From the NCBI GenBank assembly GCA_036389135.1, contig DASVQP010000085.1, positions 1 to 64,000 of the forward strand: DNA of 64,000 bases, written 5' to 3'. Within the stretch, counting starts at the first letter, position 1. Each line of letters starts with the position of its first letter. Positions 26,452 to 35,873 of this stretch are shown in pieces. This stretch comes from Longimicrobium sp. (GTDB taxonomy: Bacteria; Gemmatimonadota; Gemmatimonadetes; Longimicrobiales; Longimicrobiaceae). Both the position numbers and the translations under genes were made by a program. The notes beneath the pieces are model-generated. The model saw only the letters and a list, made by a program, of their open reading frames with translations. It was not told the origin of the DNA and searched no databases.

Positions 26452-26742
26452 ATGAACGGGAACAATTCTGCAGGATGGATGGAGCTGCCGGCTCGAGGTC
26501 CGGATGCCGACGTCCAGCTGATCCGCACCCTCGTCCGCGCGGTAGCGCAGGCGACCGCGGAGTACATCGGGGATGGCAGGGACGAGCACGTCCTCAGCAT
26601 TGCGCCCGGATGCCGCTGCGAAGTCTGGAAGGCGCGCCATAAGATCGCCGCCGCCGTCGCCGCCGATGCGGAAGCCGAGGCCGAGGACGACCCCGACTCC
26701 CCGCTCTCGCAGCTCCTCGCCCTCCTCCACGCGCACCGCTGA
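26452..26742 (+). CDS. Hypothetical small acidic protein
   Basis: A 96-residue protein beginning MNGNNSAGWMELPARG. Its middle (DVQLIRTLVRAVAQATAEYIG) looks helical and its C-terminus is Ala/Glu/Asp-rich (AADAEAEAEDDPDSPL). No family was recognised. The start is chosen at the ATG beyond the repeat; a longer frame would run into family A DNA. It is flanked on both sides by family A repeats. Coding status is moderately supported by length and codon bias only. Confidence 0.45.
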   Translation: MNGNNSAGWMELPARGPDADVQLIRTLVRAVAQATAEYIGDGRDEHVLSIAPGCRCEVWKARHKIAAAVAADAEAEAEDDPDSPLSQLLALLHAHR

Positions 26743-26767
26743 GCGTAGCGGAGCTGGACGGGGAAAT

Positions 26768-26930
26768 GGTCTCACGCAGAGGCGCAGCGAGAGAACGACA
26801 GAGAAAAGCCTCACACAGAGGCCACAGAGAGAACTGCAAGCCACAGAAACCCTTTTGCTGTTCTCTCTGTGTCTCTGTGTCTCTATGTCTCTGTGTCTCT
26901 GTGTCTCTGTGTGAGCCATGCGGTTGCAGT
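26768..26930. repeat. Nested palindromic repeat, family A copy 5, with 8-bp tandem array
   Basis: A family A copy whose right arm contains six tandem 8-bp units TCTCTGTG (26864-26911, one unit TCTCTATG). Together with the terminator behind it, it fills the gap between two converging genes. Confidence 0.85.
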
Positions 26931-26935
26931 TCACG

Positions 26936-26963
26936 GAGCGGGCGGCCACCTGGCCGCCCGCTC
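26936..26963 (-). terminator. Terminator hairpin of the NarL-type regulator
   Basis: GAGCGGGCGGCC and GGCCGCCCGCTC form a perfect 12-bp stem with a 4-nt loop, 19 bp past the stop codon of the minus-strand regulator. Near-identical hairpins stand at 30792-30817 and 33194-33224. Confidence 0.65.
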
Positions 26964-26982
26964 TGTCTCCAGGAACTCTCGG

Positions 26983-27633
26983 TCAGCTCTCCGCGAGCCA
27001 TCCGCGGCTGAGCGCGTACCGTACCATCTCGGTGCGGGTGCGCAGCCCGAGCTTCTCGGTGATGCGCGCCTTGTAGGTCTCCACCGTCTTGGTGCTGATC
27101 TCCAGGGTGGCGGCGATCTCCTTGTTGCTCTGCCCCCAGGCGATCGCCCGCAGAACCGCCTCCTCGCGCTCGCTCAGCGCGGCGGAGGGGAAGGTGAACG
27201 AATCCGAAGCGCGGCGCGAGCCGCGCAGGAGGTTGCCGGCCAGGCCGGGGTCCACGTAGGTACCGCCTTCGGCCACCATGCGGATGGCGCGGACGAGCTC
27301 GTCGGCGGCGGCGCGCTTCAGCACGTATCCCGCCGCCCCGGCATCCAGGAGCCGCGTCAGGTGGCCGCGGTCGTCAAAGGAGGTCAGCACCAGCACCTTC
27401 ACCTCCGGAAGCTCGCGGGAGAGGCGCGTGGTGGCCTCGGCGCCGCCCAGCACGGGCATCGAGAGGTCCATCACCACCACGTCCGGCTTCAGCTCCCGTG
27501 CCCGCGCGATCGCCTCCTCGCCATTGCGCGCCTCGCCCACGATCTCGATGCCGCGGCTCGCCTCCAGCATCGCCTTCATCCCGGCGCGCACCACCTCGTG
27601 GTCGTCGGCCAGTACGATGCGCACCGCGCTCAT
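26983..27633 (-). CDS. NarL/FixJ-family response regulator
   Basis: A 216-residue regulator. Receiver domain (about 4-120): DDHEVVRAGM, Asp56 in VMDLSMPVLGG, LTSFDD, VLKRAA. LuxR-type helix-turn-helix (about 148-210): ALSEREEAVLRAIAWGQSNKEIA and TVETYKARITEKLGL. The ATG at 27633 overlaps the stop of the kinase gene by 4 bp (ATGA), so the pair is translationally coupled and surely cognate. Target genes are unknown. Confidence 0.95.
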   Translation of the reverse strand: MSAVRIVLADDHEVVRAGMKAMLEASRGIEIVGEARNGEEAIARARELKPDVVVMDLSMPVLGGAEATTRLSRELPEVKVLVLTSFDDRGHLTRLLDAGAAGYVLKRAAADELVRAIRMVAEGGTYVDPGLAGNLLRGSRRASDSFTFPSAALSEREEAVLRAIAWGQSNKEIAATLEISTKTVETYKARITEKLGLRTRTEMVRYALSRGWLAES

Positions 27634-28778
27634 CGCGCGGGGCCGGCGCCCGGCGCGGCCTCGCCGGCCGGGACGCGCGCGCGGATGAAGAGGCAGGTGC
27701 CCGCGCCCGGCGACGACTCGATCTCCAGCGTCCCGCCCAGCCGCGCCACGCGCTCGCGCATCCCGCGCAGACCCAGCCGCCGCGCCTTGTCTGGAGAGGT
27801 GAGAACCGCCTCCGGGTCGAACCCGACTCCGTCGTCTTCCATGATGATGGAGAGGTTTTCGCCCCGGCGCTCGAGCACCAGGCTCACGCGCGAGGCCCGG
27901 GCGTGCTTCGACACGTTGGTGAGACCCTCCTGCGCCACGCGGTAGAGCATGGTCTCGACCTCGGCGGGGAACCGCTCGCCGGCGATCCCGATGCTCTGCA
28001 GATCCGCCTCGACGCCGTTCCGCGCCGACCATTCGTGCAGCAGGCTCTCCAGCGCCGCCGGAAGCCCCAGCGTGTCCAGCGCCGGCGGGCGCAGGTCGAG
28101 GGCGAGCTGCTGCACCTCGCGCGCGATGCGGTCCGCCAGCTTCTCCAGCTCCACGATCCGCTCGGACTGCTCCGCGGAGGTGGACTCGTGCTGGAGGCCG
28201 CGCAGCCCCAGCAGCAGCGCCGTCACCAGCTGCCCCATCTGGTCGTGGAGCTCGCGCGACAGGCGGAGGCGCTCTTCCTCCTCCGCGATGGCGAGCTGCC
28301 GCAGGAGAGAGGTGCGCTCCTCCTCGATGGTTCCCACGGTGATCTGCCCCATCAGCAGCGGCACGCGGTTCAGCCGCCCGAAGACCCGCCCCACACCCTT
28401 GACGTCCGGCACGCCCGGGTAGTCGTCCAGCCAGCGGAGCGCGGCGGCATCCAGCAGCCGCGCCAGCTCGTCGAACTCGCGGATGATCTCCTGCACGTCG
28501 AACCCCTGCCCCCGCCGCAGATTGGCGATGTCCCGCATCTCGTCGGTCACCACCTTCTCGGCGGTGAGCTTCTCCTGGTCTGGCACGAGCAGGAAATCCG
28601 CCGCCCTGGCCAGGACGACGGGGATGTGGTCCAGCAGGTCGTTGTGAGGCAGAACGCGGCGCGGGTCCAGGTCGAGCTGCGCGGACAGCGTGTCGACCCA
28701 GTCCCGCGTGATCAGGTTGCGGTCGGCGACGAGCCGGTTCGCCGCGAACTGCTCAAAGGTGGGAGCGGGCTGGTTCAT
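27630..28778 (-). CDS. HisKA_3-type sensor kinase with RsbRD-like N-terminal domain
   Basis: A 382-residue cytosolic kinase. Residues 5-140 resemble the RsbRD N-terminal helical domain (pattern W..L, L.DH, a later Arg-rich RRGQGFDVQEIIREFDEL). DHp of HisKA_3 type with His178 in LRLSRELHDQMGQ, HATPase with TNVSKHA, DDGVGFD and LGLRGMRERV. AGGGG precedes the ATG by a few bases. It is the cognate kinase of the downstream NarL-type regulator. The N-terminal domain corresponds to the C-terminal module of the two large kinases in this window. Confidence 0.93.
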   Translation of the reverse strand: MNQPAPTFEQFAANRLVADRNLITRDWVDTLSAQLDLDPRRVLPHNDLLDHIPVVLARAADFLLVPDQEKLTAEKVVTDEMRDIANLRRGQGFDVQEIIREFDELARLLDAAALRWLDDYPGVPDVKGVGRVFGRLNRVPLLMGQITVGTIEEERTSLLRQLAIAEEEERLRLSRELHDQMGQLVTALLLGLRGLQHESTSAEQSERIVELEKLADRIAREVQQLALDLRPPALDTLGLPAALESLLHEWSARNGVEADLQSIGIAGERFPAEVETMLYRVAQEGLTNVSKHARASRVSLVLERRGENLSIIMEDDGVGFDPEAVLTSPDKARRLGLRGMRERVARLGGTLEIESSPGAGTCLFIRARVPAGEAAPGAGPAR

Positions 28779-28989
28779 GTCCCCTCGAAACGAGGGCGGG
28801 GAGCGACCTCTGCCGGCTTGCGAGGTCAGAGAACCGGATCGCCGGGGAGGGGGCTCCCCTTGGAAGAAGTTCGGTGGTCCCGAAGAAGAAAGCGAAGGGG
28901 GCGCAAGCTGCGCCTTTCCAACAAGATAGCGGATGGCGACACTCTGGGCAATGCGGCACTCGGGCCGCGCGCCGCCGCGCGGCCCTGAA

Positions 28990-29619
28990 TCACTCCGCGT
29001 GCACCGGCGCCGGCCCCAGCAGGCGTCCGATCACGGAGAGCAGCTCCGCGGGCGCGCACGGCTTCGGCAGCACCTCGGCGCATCCGATGGCGAGCGCCTG
29101 GCTGCGCGTCTCCGGGGTGACGGCCGCGGTTAGAAGCACCACCGGCACCGGCTCCGCCTGCTGGATCCGCATGCGCGCCACCGTGCGGAGCGCCGCGTCC
29201 ATGTACGGCCCCGGGTCGAAGACGATCAACCGCGGGGTGAGCTCCGCATCGGCCGGGAAGTCGGAAGAGCTTCCCGCTTCCAGCACCGGGTAGCCGCTCG
29301 TCCGCAGGAGCTCGCCCAGCGCCGCACGCGAGCGCTCCTGCAAATCGACGACGAGGATCGGGGACACCCCGGCCGCGGCGCGCTCCTCGCGCTCGGAGGA
29401 CCGCTCGAACGTGGCGACCCACGTGTCCGTCGGCAGGTCGACCACCACCGCCCTTGCCGTGCCGCCCTCTCCCGCGCCGGCTTCCAGGGAGTCGAGCTCC
29501 TGGAGCGACTGGCGAAGGAAGTCTTCCGCCTGTTGCAGCCGCAGGTCGAATCGCTCCCTGCGATCGTGCGACAGCGGGAGCGCGACTTCAAACCGGGTCT
29601 CTCTTGCGGTGTCGTCCAT
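28990..29619 (-). CDS. Receiver-domain protein with coiled N-terminus
   Basis: A 209-residue protein. The N-terminal 80 residues are helical (ERFDLRLQQAEDFLRQSLQELDSLEAG). Residues 88-200 are a diverged receiver: ILVVDLQ in place of the usual acidic pair, likely phospho-acceptor Asp in LIVFDPGPYMD, VVLLTAAV, and LPKPCAP with the conserved Lys. The weak acidic pocket makes phosphorylation uncertain. It is third in a run of receiver-only genes upstream of the NarL-type pair. A 211-bp gap to the kinase start holds a small hairpin near 28897 and nothing else recognised. Confidence 0.8.
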   Translation of the reverse strand: MDDTARETRFEVALPLSHDRRERFDLRLQQAEDFLRQSLQELDSLEAGAGEGGTARAVVVDLPTDTWVATFERSSEREERAAAGVSPILVVDLQERSRAALGELLRTSGYPVLEAGSSSDFPADAELTPRLIVFDPGPYMDAALRTVARMRIQQAEPVPVVLLTAAVTPETRSQALAIGCAEVLPKPCAPAELLSVIGRLLGPAPVHAE

Positions 29620-29640
29620 GGCTGGGTCTCGCTCCCTCGG

Positions 29641-30051
29641 CTATTGGCGGTGCGCGGGTGCTTCGTGCGAAATCGAGCCGAGCCGGGACTCGATCTCGCT
29701 CAGCACGCGGCGCGGGGTTACAGGCTTGGTAAGGAACCCGTCGAAGCTCAGGCCACCGGCGCGCGCGCGATCCGAGGGCAGCGCGTTCGCGGTGAGCGCC
29801 ACGATCGGGATGTGCCGGGTGCGCGCATCCGCCTTCAGGATGCGAGTCGCTTCCCAGCCGTCCAGCACCGGAAGCGACAGGTCCATCAGGATCAGATCGG
29901 GGCTGTGCTGGCGCGCGGAGCGAACGGCGCTCTCCCCGTCGCCGCACTCGGCTACGGAGAACCCCGCGTGCAGCAGGGCCGTCCGGTAGATGATCCGGCT
30001 GTCCTCGTGATCGTCCACCAGCAGGACGCGCTTCGATGGGCAGGCGTTCAA
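29641..30051 (-). CDS. Single-domain response regulator (REC only), TTG start
   Basis: A 136-residue receiver: VDDHEDSR acidic pair, Asp in LMDLSLPVLDGWEATR, VALTANAL, and LTKPVTPR Lys. No ATG or GTG gives the correct N-terminus. A TTG at 30051 overlaps the upstream stop codon (TTGA), which is typical of coupled genes and is taken as the start. It resembles the receiver at 25222-25620. Confidence 0.85.
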   Translation of the reverse strand: MNACPSKRVLLVDDHEDSRIIYRTALLHAGFSVAECGDGESAVRSARQHSPDLILMDLSLPVLDGWEATRILKADARTRHIPIVALTANALPSDRARAGGLSFDGFLTKPVTPRRVLSEIESRLGSISHEAPAHRQ

Positions 30052-30422
30052 ACGGCCACACCCAGAAGCGACTGGATGCGCGACGTGATCAGCTCCGGAG
30101 CGCACGGCTTCTGCAGGACGTCGTCGCAGACCGCATGCATGCGCTCCCGCTTCACCAGCGACTCGCAGCCGGTCAGCGCCACGATGCGCAGCGCGGCGGC
30201 CGGCACGTGCGCCCGCAGCGACTCGGCGGTTTCGATTCCATCGAGCACGGGCATGTTGATGTCCATCAGCACCAGGTCGGGACGGTACCGGTGCACGTGC
30301 AGGATCGCCTCGCCGCCATGCGCCGCCGCGATGACGCGGTAGCCGCACTCCACGAGGAAAGCGACGTAGGCCTCGCGGGTGGGAGCGTGATCTTCCACGA
30401 CCAGGATCGTCTTTGCATGCAT
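30048..30422 (-). CDS. Single-domain response regulator (REC only)
   Basis: A 124-residue receiver: VVEDHAPTREAY, Asp in LVLMDINMPVLDGIET, ALTGCES and LQKPCAPELITSRI. The ATG at 30422 has GGAGAG eight bases upstream; an alternative at 30461 lacks this. The gene is first in a minus-strand run of three receiver-only genes followed by the kinase/NarL pair, all in the same direction, consistent with one signalling operon. A TATATAA box lies about 50 bp upstream (30465-30475 region, minus strand). Confidence 0.88.
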   Translation of the reverse strand: MHAKTILVVEDHAPTREAYVAFLVECGYRVIAAAHGGEAILHVHRYRPDLVLMDINMPVLDGIETAESLRAHVPAAALRIVALTGCESLVKRERMHAVCDDVLQKPCAPELITSRIQSLLGVAV

Positions 30423-30585
30423 CGCCGGCGCTCTCCGCTGCAAGTAAGCCTTTGCGAACATTGTGCTTATATAGTAAACACGAGCGACGCGGCGCAGTAT
30501 CGGGAGTGACGGAGGCGCGTGTGGTGGAATCCCCTGACACGACGAACCTTCCGCAGCATCTACCAAGCTGGGCTGTGGACACTGA

Positions 30586-30775
30586 TACCATTTAGAGGAA
30601 ACCGGTGTGCATTCTGACCGGCTTGTCTCACGCAGAGGCACAGAGACGCAGGACGAGAACAACAGAGAAAAGCGTCACACAGAGGCCACAGAAGGAACTG
30701 AAAGCCACAGAGAAAACCTTTTGCGGTTCTCTCTGTGGCTCTGTGTCTCTGTGTGAGCCATGCAGTTGCAGTATG
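30586..30775. repeat. Nested palindromic repeat, family A copy 6
   Basis: A full-length copy with leader (TACCATTTAGAGGAAACCGG), outer arms and core, almost base-for-base like copy 3. Together with the following hairpin it fills most of the 506-bp gap between the receiver genes and the SDR gene. A 22-codon frame overlapping the SDR stop is not convincing. Confidence 0.85.
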
Positions 30776-30791
30776 ACGGATGGTATGAAAG

Positions 30792-30817
30792 AGCGGGCGG
30801 CCACCGGGCCGCCCGCT
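30792..30817 (-). terminator. Terminator hairpin downstream of the SDR gene
   Basis: AGCGGGCGGCC and GGCCGCCCGCT form an 11-bp stem with a 4-nt loop, about 110 bp past the SDR stop on the minus strand. It is the same hairpin family as 26936-26963. Confidence 0.55.
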
Positions 30818-30928
30818 TCGTCTTCTCTCGATCAGAGTTGGTCCAGAAAGACCGCCGTGACCGTCATCGCGCCGAGCAGGCTGGTCTCCCCGCGATGACC
30901 GGGACGCGTCCGCTGTTCTGATCGGTGC

Positions 30929-31786
30929 TCATGCCGCGGTCTCCTCCTCGCCAAACGCCAGCGACGTCGAGAGCGGCCGGTTGGACTCGATGTCCGCCTG
31001 CAGGTCGGCGATCTTCTGCTCCGCGGTGCTGATGGCATCGGCCCCGGCAAGGAAGCGGCGTGGCGGCGGCTGCTGGCTCGCGATGGTGAGGAGCGCCTGC
31101 GCCAGCTTCGCCGGGTCGCCCGCCTGCTGCCCGTGCGTCCCCTTCCACGCGGCGATCAGCGGCCCGCGGCGCGCGTCGTAATCCGCGATCGACGGCTCGG
31201 CGTAGCGTGTCGACTGCTCCGACAGGAGCTCCGTGCGGAAGAAGCCCGGGTTCACGATGGTCGTGTGGATGCCAAAGGGTGCGACCTCGACGCGAAGCGC
31301 CTCCATCCACCCTTCGAGGCCGAACTTCGACGCGGCGTACGCACTAGTGAACTCGACGCCGGAGGCGAGCCCCGCAGTCGACGAGATCGTGATGACGTGC
31401 CCCGCACCCTGGCGGCGCATCACCGGCAGCACGGCGCGGGTGACGTTCATCGGCCCGACGAGGCTCGTGGCGAGCTGCCGCTCTACCTGTTGGGGCGTCA
31501 TTTCCTCGAAGTACCCCGCCTCGAAGCTGGCGGCGTTGTTGACCAGGACGTCGATGCGGCCGAACCGCTCGACGGCGGCCTGCACGGCCGCCTCGGCCTC
31601 GGTGAGGCTGGTGACGTCAAGGCGGACGACCAGCAAGTCGTCCGAAGTTCCCAGCGCCTGCGTCACGGCGTCCGGGCTCCGGCCAGCAGCCACCACCGCG
31701 TCGCCCGCTGCCAGCGCCGCCCTGGCGAAGTCGGCGCCCATGCCACGGCCGGCGCCGGTGATGAACCATATCTTCTTGGTAGTCAT
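30929..31786 (-). CDS. Short-chain dehydrogenase/reductase (SDR)
   Basis: A 285-residue classical SDR: TGAGRGMG (TGxxxGxG cofactor motif), DVTSL, NNAAS, catalytic Ser in SSTAG, YAASK (Tyr/Lys), and PGFFRT. The Arg-rich AAGRS after beta-2 suggests NADP(H). GGGAG lies 6 bp before the ATG. The AraC regulator at 32028 is divergent, a usual arrangement for AraC-controlled SDRs. The substrate is unknown. Confidence 0.92.
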   Translation of the reverse strand: MTTKKIWFITGAGRGMGADFARAALAAGDAVVAAGRSPDAVTQALGTSDDLLVVRLDVTSLTEAEAAVQAAVERFGRIDVLVNNAASFEAGYFEEMTPQQVERQLATSLVGPMNVTRAVLPVMRRQGAGHVITISSTAGLASGVEFTSAYAASKFGLEGWMEALRVEVAPFGIHTTIVNPGFFRTELLSEQSTRYAEPSIADYDARRGPLIAAWKGTHGQQAGDPAKLAQALLTIASQQPPPRRFLAGADAISTAEQKIADLQADIESNRPLSTSLAFGEEETAA

Positions 31787-32027
31787 GCGATCTCCCTGTT
31801 GTCGACACCCGGTCGGTGTCGCGCTCATCCGAGCTGACTGCATCTGGCGGCGACGGTTTCACCGTTGCCTGTCCAACGGCAAGAAAGGTAGCCTTCGATG
31901 TCCACGGGGGCTCTGCCCGATCGTGGATGATTCTTGCCTGATCCTCCAATCCGCTGGAACCGGGCTCGGTCCGGGTGTACTGTCCGGGCATTGGAAGAGG
32001 TCGTCCATCCAACAGGAGTCCGCGGCG
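31787..32027. promoter_or_regulatory. Divergent promoter region between SDR and AraC genes
   Basis: The 241-bp region must hold promoters for both genes. No strong inverted or direct repeat is evident by eye. The AraC-type activator probably binds here, but no site can be assigned. Confidence 0.4.
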
Positions 32028-32993
32028 ATGACGTTGCAGAGCCGGGAGCCGGACACGCCACTCGCAAGGGAGCCGGAGGAGATCCGGATGGACACGCTCC
32101 GCCGGGAGCTCGTGGCGTTGCTCGAGCGGCGGACGGGCTCCGATGGCATGCATCCAACGGCGATCCCTGGCCTCAAGCTCTACCGGTTCTCACACCCGAC
32201 GGAGCCGGCCCACACGATGCAGGAGGCCGCGGTGTACGTGGTGGTCCAGGGCCGTAAACAGGTGACCCTCGGCGACGCCACGTACCTCTACGATCCGTCG
32301 CGGTACCTCGCGGCCTCGGTGGAGCTGCCGGTGGTGAGCAGCGTCCTGGAGGCGAGCCCGGATGCGCCCTACCTCTGCATGACCCTGGCGGTGGACCCGC
32401 GCGAGCTCGCGGCGCTCATCGTGGAGTCGGGGAGGCCGGCGCCGTCCGACGCGCACGACGGGCGGGCGCTGTACGTGAGCCCGCTCACCGCTCCGCTGCT
32501 CGATGCATTCCTCCGGCTGGTGCGGTTGCTGGACGCGCCGGACGACGCCGCCGTGCTGACCCCGCTCGTGCTGCGCGAGATCGCGTACCGGCTGCTGCAG
32601 GGCGAACAGTTCGGGCGGCTCGCCCAGATGGCCATCGGGGAGGGGCGCCTTCGCCGGGTCTCCGGCGCGATCGGGTGGATCAACGAGCACTTCGCGGAGC
32701 CGCTGCAGATCGAGGCGCTCGCCAGGCGGGTGCACATGAGCCCTTCGGCGCTGCACCAGCACTTCAAGGCTACGACGGCGATGAGCCCGCTGCAGTACCA
32801 GAAGCGGCTGCGGCTGCAGGAGGCCCGCCGCCGTCTGCTGTCGGGGGCGCCGAGCGCCGACTCGGTGGCGTATGAGGTGGGGTACGCGAGCGCCTCGCAG
32901 TTCAGCCGCGAGTACGCGCGGCTCTTTGGCCGGCCGCCGCGCCGGGACGCCGAGCAGGCGCGCCACACCGCCGTCAATGGAACGCTTGCCTGA
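32028..32993 (+). CDS. AraC family transcriptional regulator
   Basis: A 321-residue regulator. Residues 45-200 match the AraC_N (cupin-like) domain (PGLKLYRFSHPTEP, YVVVQGRKQVTLGD, YLAASVELPVVSSV). The C-terminal AraC-type double helix-turn-helix (about 220-310) has INEHFAEPLQIEALARRVHMS, LHQHFKATTAMSPLQYQKRLRLQEAR and VGYASASQFSREYARLFG. AGGAG lies upstream of the ATG. Members of this group typically control a divergent SDR or aldo-keto reductase gene, as here. Confidence 0.92.
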   Translation: MTLQSREPDTPLAREPEEIRMDTLRRELVALLERRTGSDGMHPTAIPGLKLYRFSHPTEPAHTMQEAAVYVVVQGRKQVTLGDATYLYDPSRYLAASVELPVVSSVLEASPDAPYLCMTLAVDPRELAALIVESGRPAPSDAHDGRALYVSPLTAPLLDAFLRLVRLLDAPDDAAVLTPLVLREIAYRLLQGEQFGRLAQMAIGEGRLRRVSGAIGWINEHFAEPLQIEALARRVHMSPSALHQHFKATTAMSPLQYQKRLRLQEARRRLLSGAPSADSVAYEVGYASASQFSREYARLFGRPPRRDAEQARHTAVNGTLA

Positions 32994-33013
32994 TCCATGA
33001 TGCGGCTCGGCGG

Positions 33014-33186
33014 ATGGGCGCAGAGACGTAGGGAGAGAACAACAGAAAAGCCTCACACAGAGGCCACAGAAGGAACTGAAAGCCACAGAGAAACCCTTTT
33101 GCTGTTCTCTCTGTGGCTCTGTGTCTCTGTGTGAGCCATGCAGTTGCAGTTCTCTCCCCTGCGTCTCCGCGCCTCGCGTGAGACCG
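33014..33186. repeat. Nested palindromic repeat, family A copy 7
   Basis: A full-length copy lacking the ACCGGTGTGC leader: outer arms (GCAGAGACGTAGGGAGAGAAC... CCCTGCGTCTCCGCG), core with TCACACAGAGGCCACAGA and complement. It lies between the converging AraC and S-adenosylhomocysteinase genes. Confidence 0.85.
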
Positions 33187-33193
33187 ACAAGAC

Positions 33194-33224
33194 AGAGCGG
33201 GCGGCCACTTTGGCCGCCCGCTCT
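33194..33224. terminator. Bidirectional terminator between araC-type gene and ahcY
   Basis: AGAGCGGGCGGCC and GGCCGCCCGCTCT form a perfect 13-bp stem with a 5-nt loop, flanked by TTT on the plus side. It lies 26 bp past the ahcY stop codon and can serve both converging transcripts. Confidence 0.7.
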
Positions 33225-33249
33225 TTGTGGTGCATCGGTCCGGAGCCGC

Positions 33250-34737
<1,488 letters not shown>

Positions 34738-34799
34738 GGTGTTCTCCTGGTTGGTGGGTACGGCGAACTGCACGTTGTTGTCGATCGGGTGCTGCACGT

Positions 34800-35747
34800 C
34801 TATTCCGGCTTCCGCGCGGACGCGGCGAAGAGCGACGGCCCCTTTGCCGACGGATCGGCGGGGAGCGGCACGTAGCGCGGCGACTCGAACCCCGCGGCGC
34901 CCAGCCAGCGCGCCATCTGCTCGGCGCCGAAGCCCTGCCACACGTGCCCCATGGTGTGGCGGAACTCCTCGCGGTCGTGCGGCATCATGTCCACCACCGC
35001 CAGCCGGCCGCCGGGGCGCAGCGCGCGAAAGGCTTCGGCCAGCGCGGCCTCGGGCTCGGCCAGGTAGTGGAGGACGAGCGACGCGACCGCCGCATCCAGC
35101 TCGCCGTCCGCCACCGGGAGCGACTCCAGCTCGCCGGCGCGCACCTCCACGTTCTCCGCGGGGGCCAGCCGCGCGCGCGCCGCCTCCAGCATCGCGGCGG
35201 ACGCATCCACCGCCACCACCCGCTCCACGAACGGGGCCAGCGCCTCGGACAGCCGCCCGGTGCCGCACCCCAGGTCCCCCACCGTCCACCCGTCGGCCAG
35301 CAGGGCAAAGAGCCCCACCAGGTCCGTGCGCTCGCCAAAGAGCTCGGCGCGCAGGCGGTCCCACTGGCCGGCGGAGGTGGAGAAGAAGGCCCGCGACGTC
35401 GTGGTGCGCTGAGCGAGCACGCTGCGCAGGCGCCCCGCGTCGTGCTCCGCGGCAGGGAGGGTGGCCACCTGGTCCCGCACCATCCGCCAGAGCCCGAGTG
35501 CGGAGGGGTCCAGCGCGTCCGCGGCCATCCGGTAGCGGCGGCTCGTCCCCTCGGCGCGCGAGCTGACCCACCCGTCGTCGGCCAGCAGCTTGAGGTGCCG
35601 GCTCACGGTGGATTGCGGAAGCTGGAGCACCGCGCACGCCTCCCCCACCGTCAGCTCGTGCCGCTCCAGCAGGAGCAGGATGCGGCTGCGCGTCGTATCG
35701 GCCAGCGCCGACATGCGATCGAAGATCGCGGGGGTGGCGTTGCTCAT
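34800..35747 (-). CDS. ArsR-type regulator fused to SAM methyltransferase
   Basis: A 315-residue fusion. Residues 1-90 form an ArsR winged helix ([42 protein letters not shown]). Residues about 135-300 form a class I methyltransferase ([48 protein letters not shown]). The order and its place directly before ahcY match fusions that accompany methionine/SAM-cycle genes in other bacteria. ArsR-family SahR is an established SAM-cycle repressor. Sensing of SAM or SAH through the methyltransferase domain is inferred. No Cys-metal site is evident. Confidence 0.9.
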   Translation of the reverse strand: MSNATPAIFDRMSALADTTRSRILLLLERHELTVGEACAVLQLPQSTVSRHLKLLADDGWVSSRAEGTSRRYRMAADALDPSALGLWRMVRDQVATLPAAEHDAGRLRSVLAQRTTTSRAFFSTSAGQWDRLRAELFGERTDLVGLFALLADGWTVGDLGCGTGRLSEALAPFVERVVAVDASAAMLEAARARLAPAENVEVRAGELESLPVADGELDAAVASLVLHYLAEPEAALAEAFRALRPGGRLAVVDMMPHDREEFRHTMGHVWQGFGAEQMARWLGAAGFESPRYVPLPADPSAKGPSLFAASARKPE

Positions 35748-35820
35748 CTATCCGTTCATCCGGCTGGAAAGATAAAGCAACGGCGCGCTCCCGGCAAGCG
35801 CGGGGTTTTCATGAAAGACG

Positions 35821-35853
35821 AAAGGCCGCCCCGCGTAGTGCGGGACGGCCTTT
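35821..35853 (-). terminator. Terminator of the DUF3011 gene
   Basis: AAAGGCCGCCCCGC and GCGGGACGGCCTTT form a 14-bp stem with one mismatch. It lies 20 bp past the minus-strand stop and has A/T runs on the outer sides. Confidence 0.65.
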
Positions 35854-35873
35854 CCGAACGTGTCCTGGTCTTC

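Noticed and set aside
30864-30932. A 22-codon frame whose ATG overlaps the SDR stop codon
   Set aside because: Too short, frame breaks quickly, and no conservation can be seen; at most a frameshifted remnant.
33000-33240. Possible small RNA from the family A hairpins
   Set aside because: The hairpins are strong but occur in many intergenic positions with both orientations of neighbours, which fits a dispersed repeat better than one RNA gene.
34738-34799. SAM or SAH riboswitch ahead of ahcY
   Set aside because: The gap is too short and no conserved riboswitch core is seen; the ArsR-methyltransferase fusion is a better control candidate.
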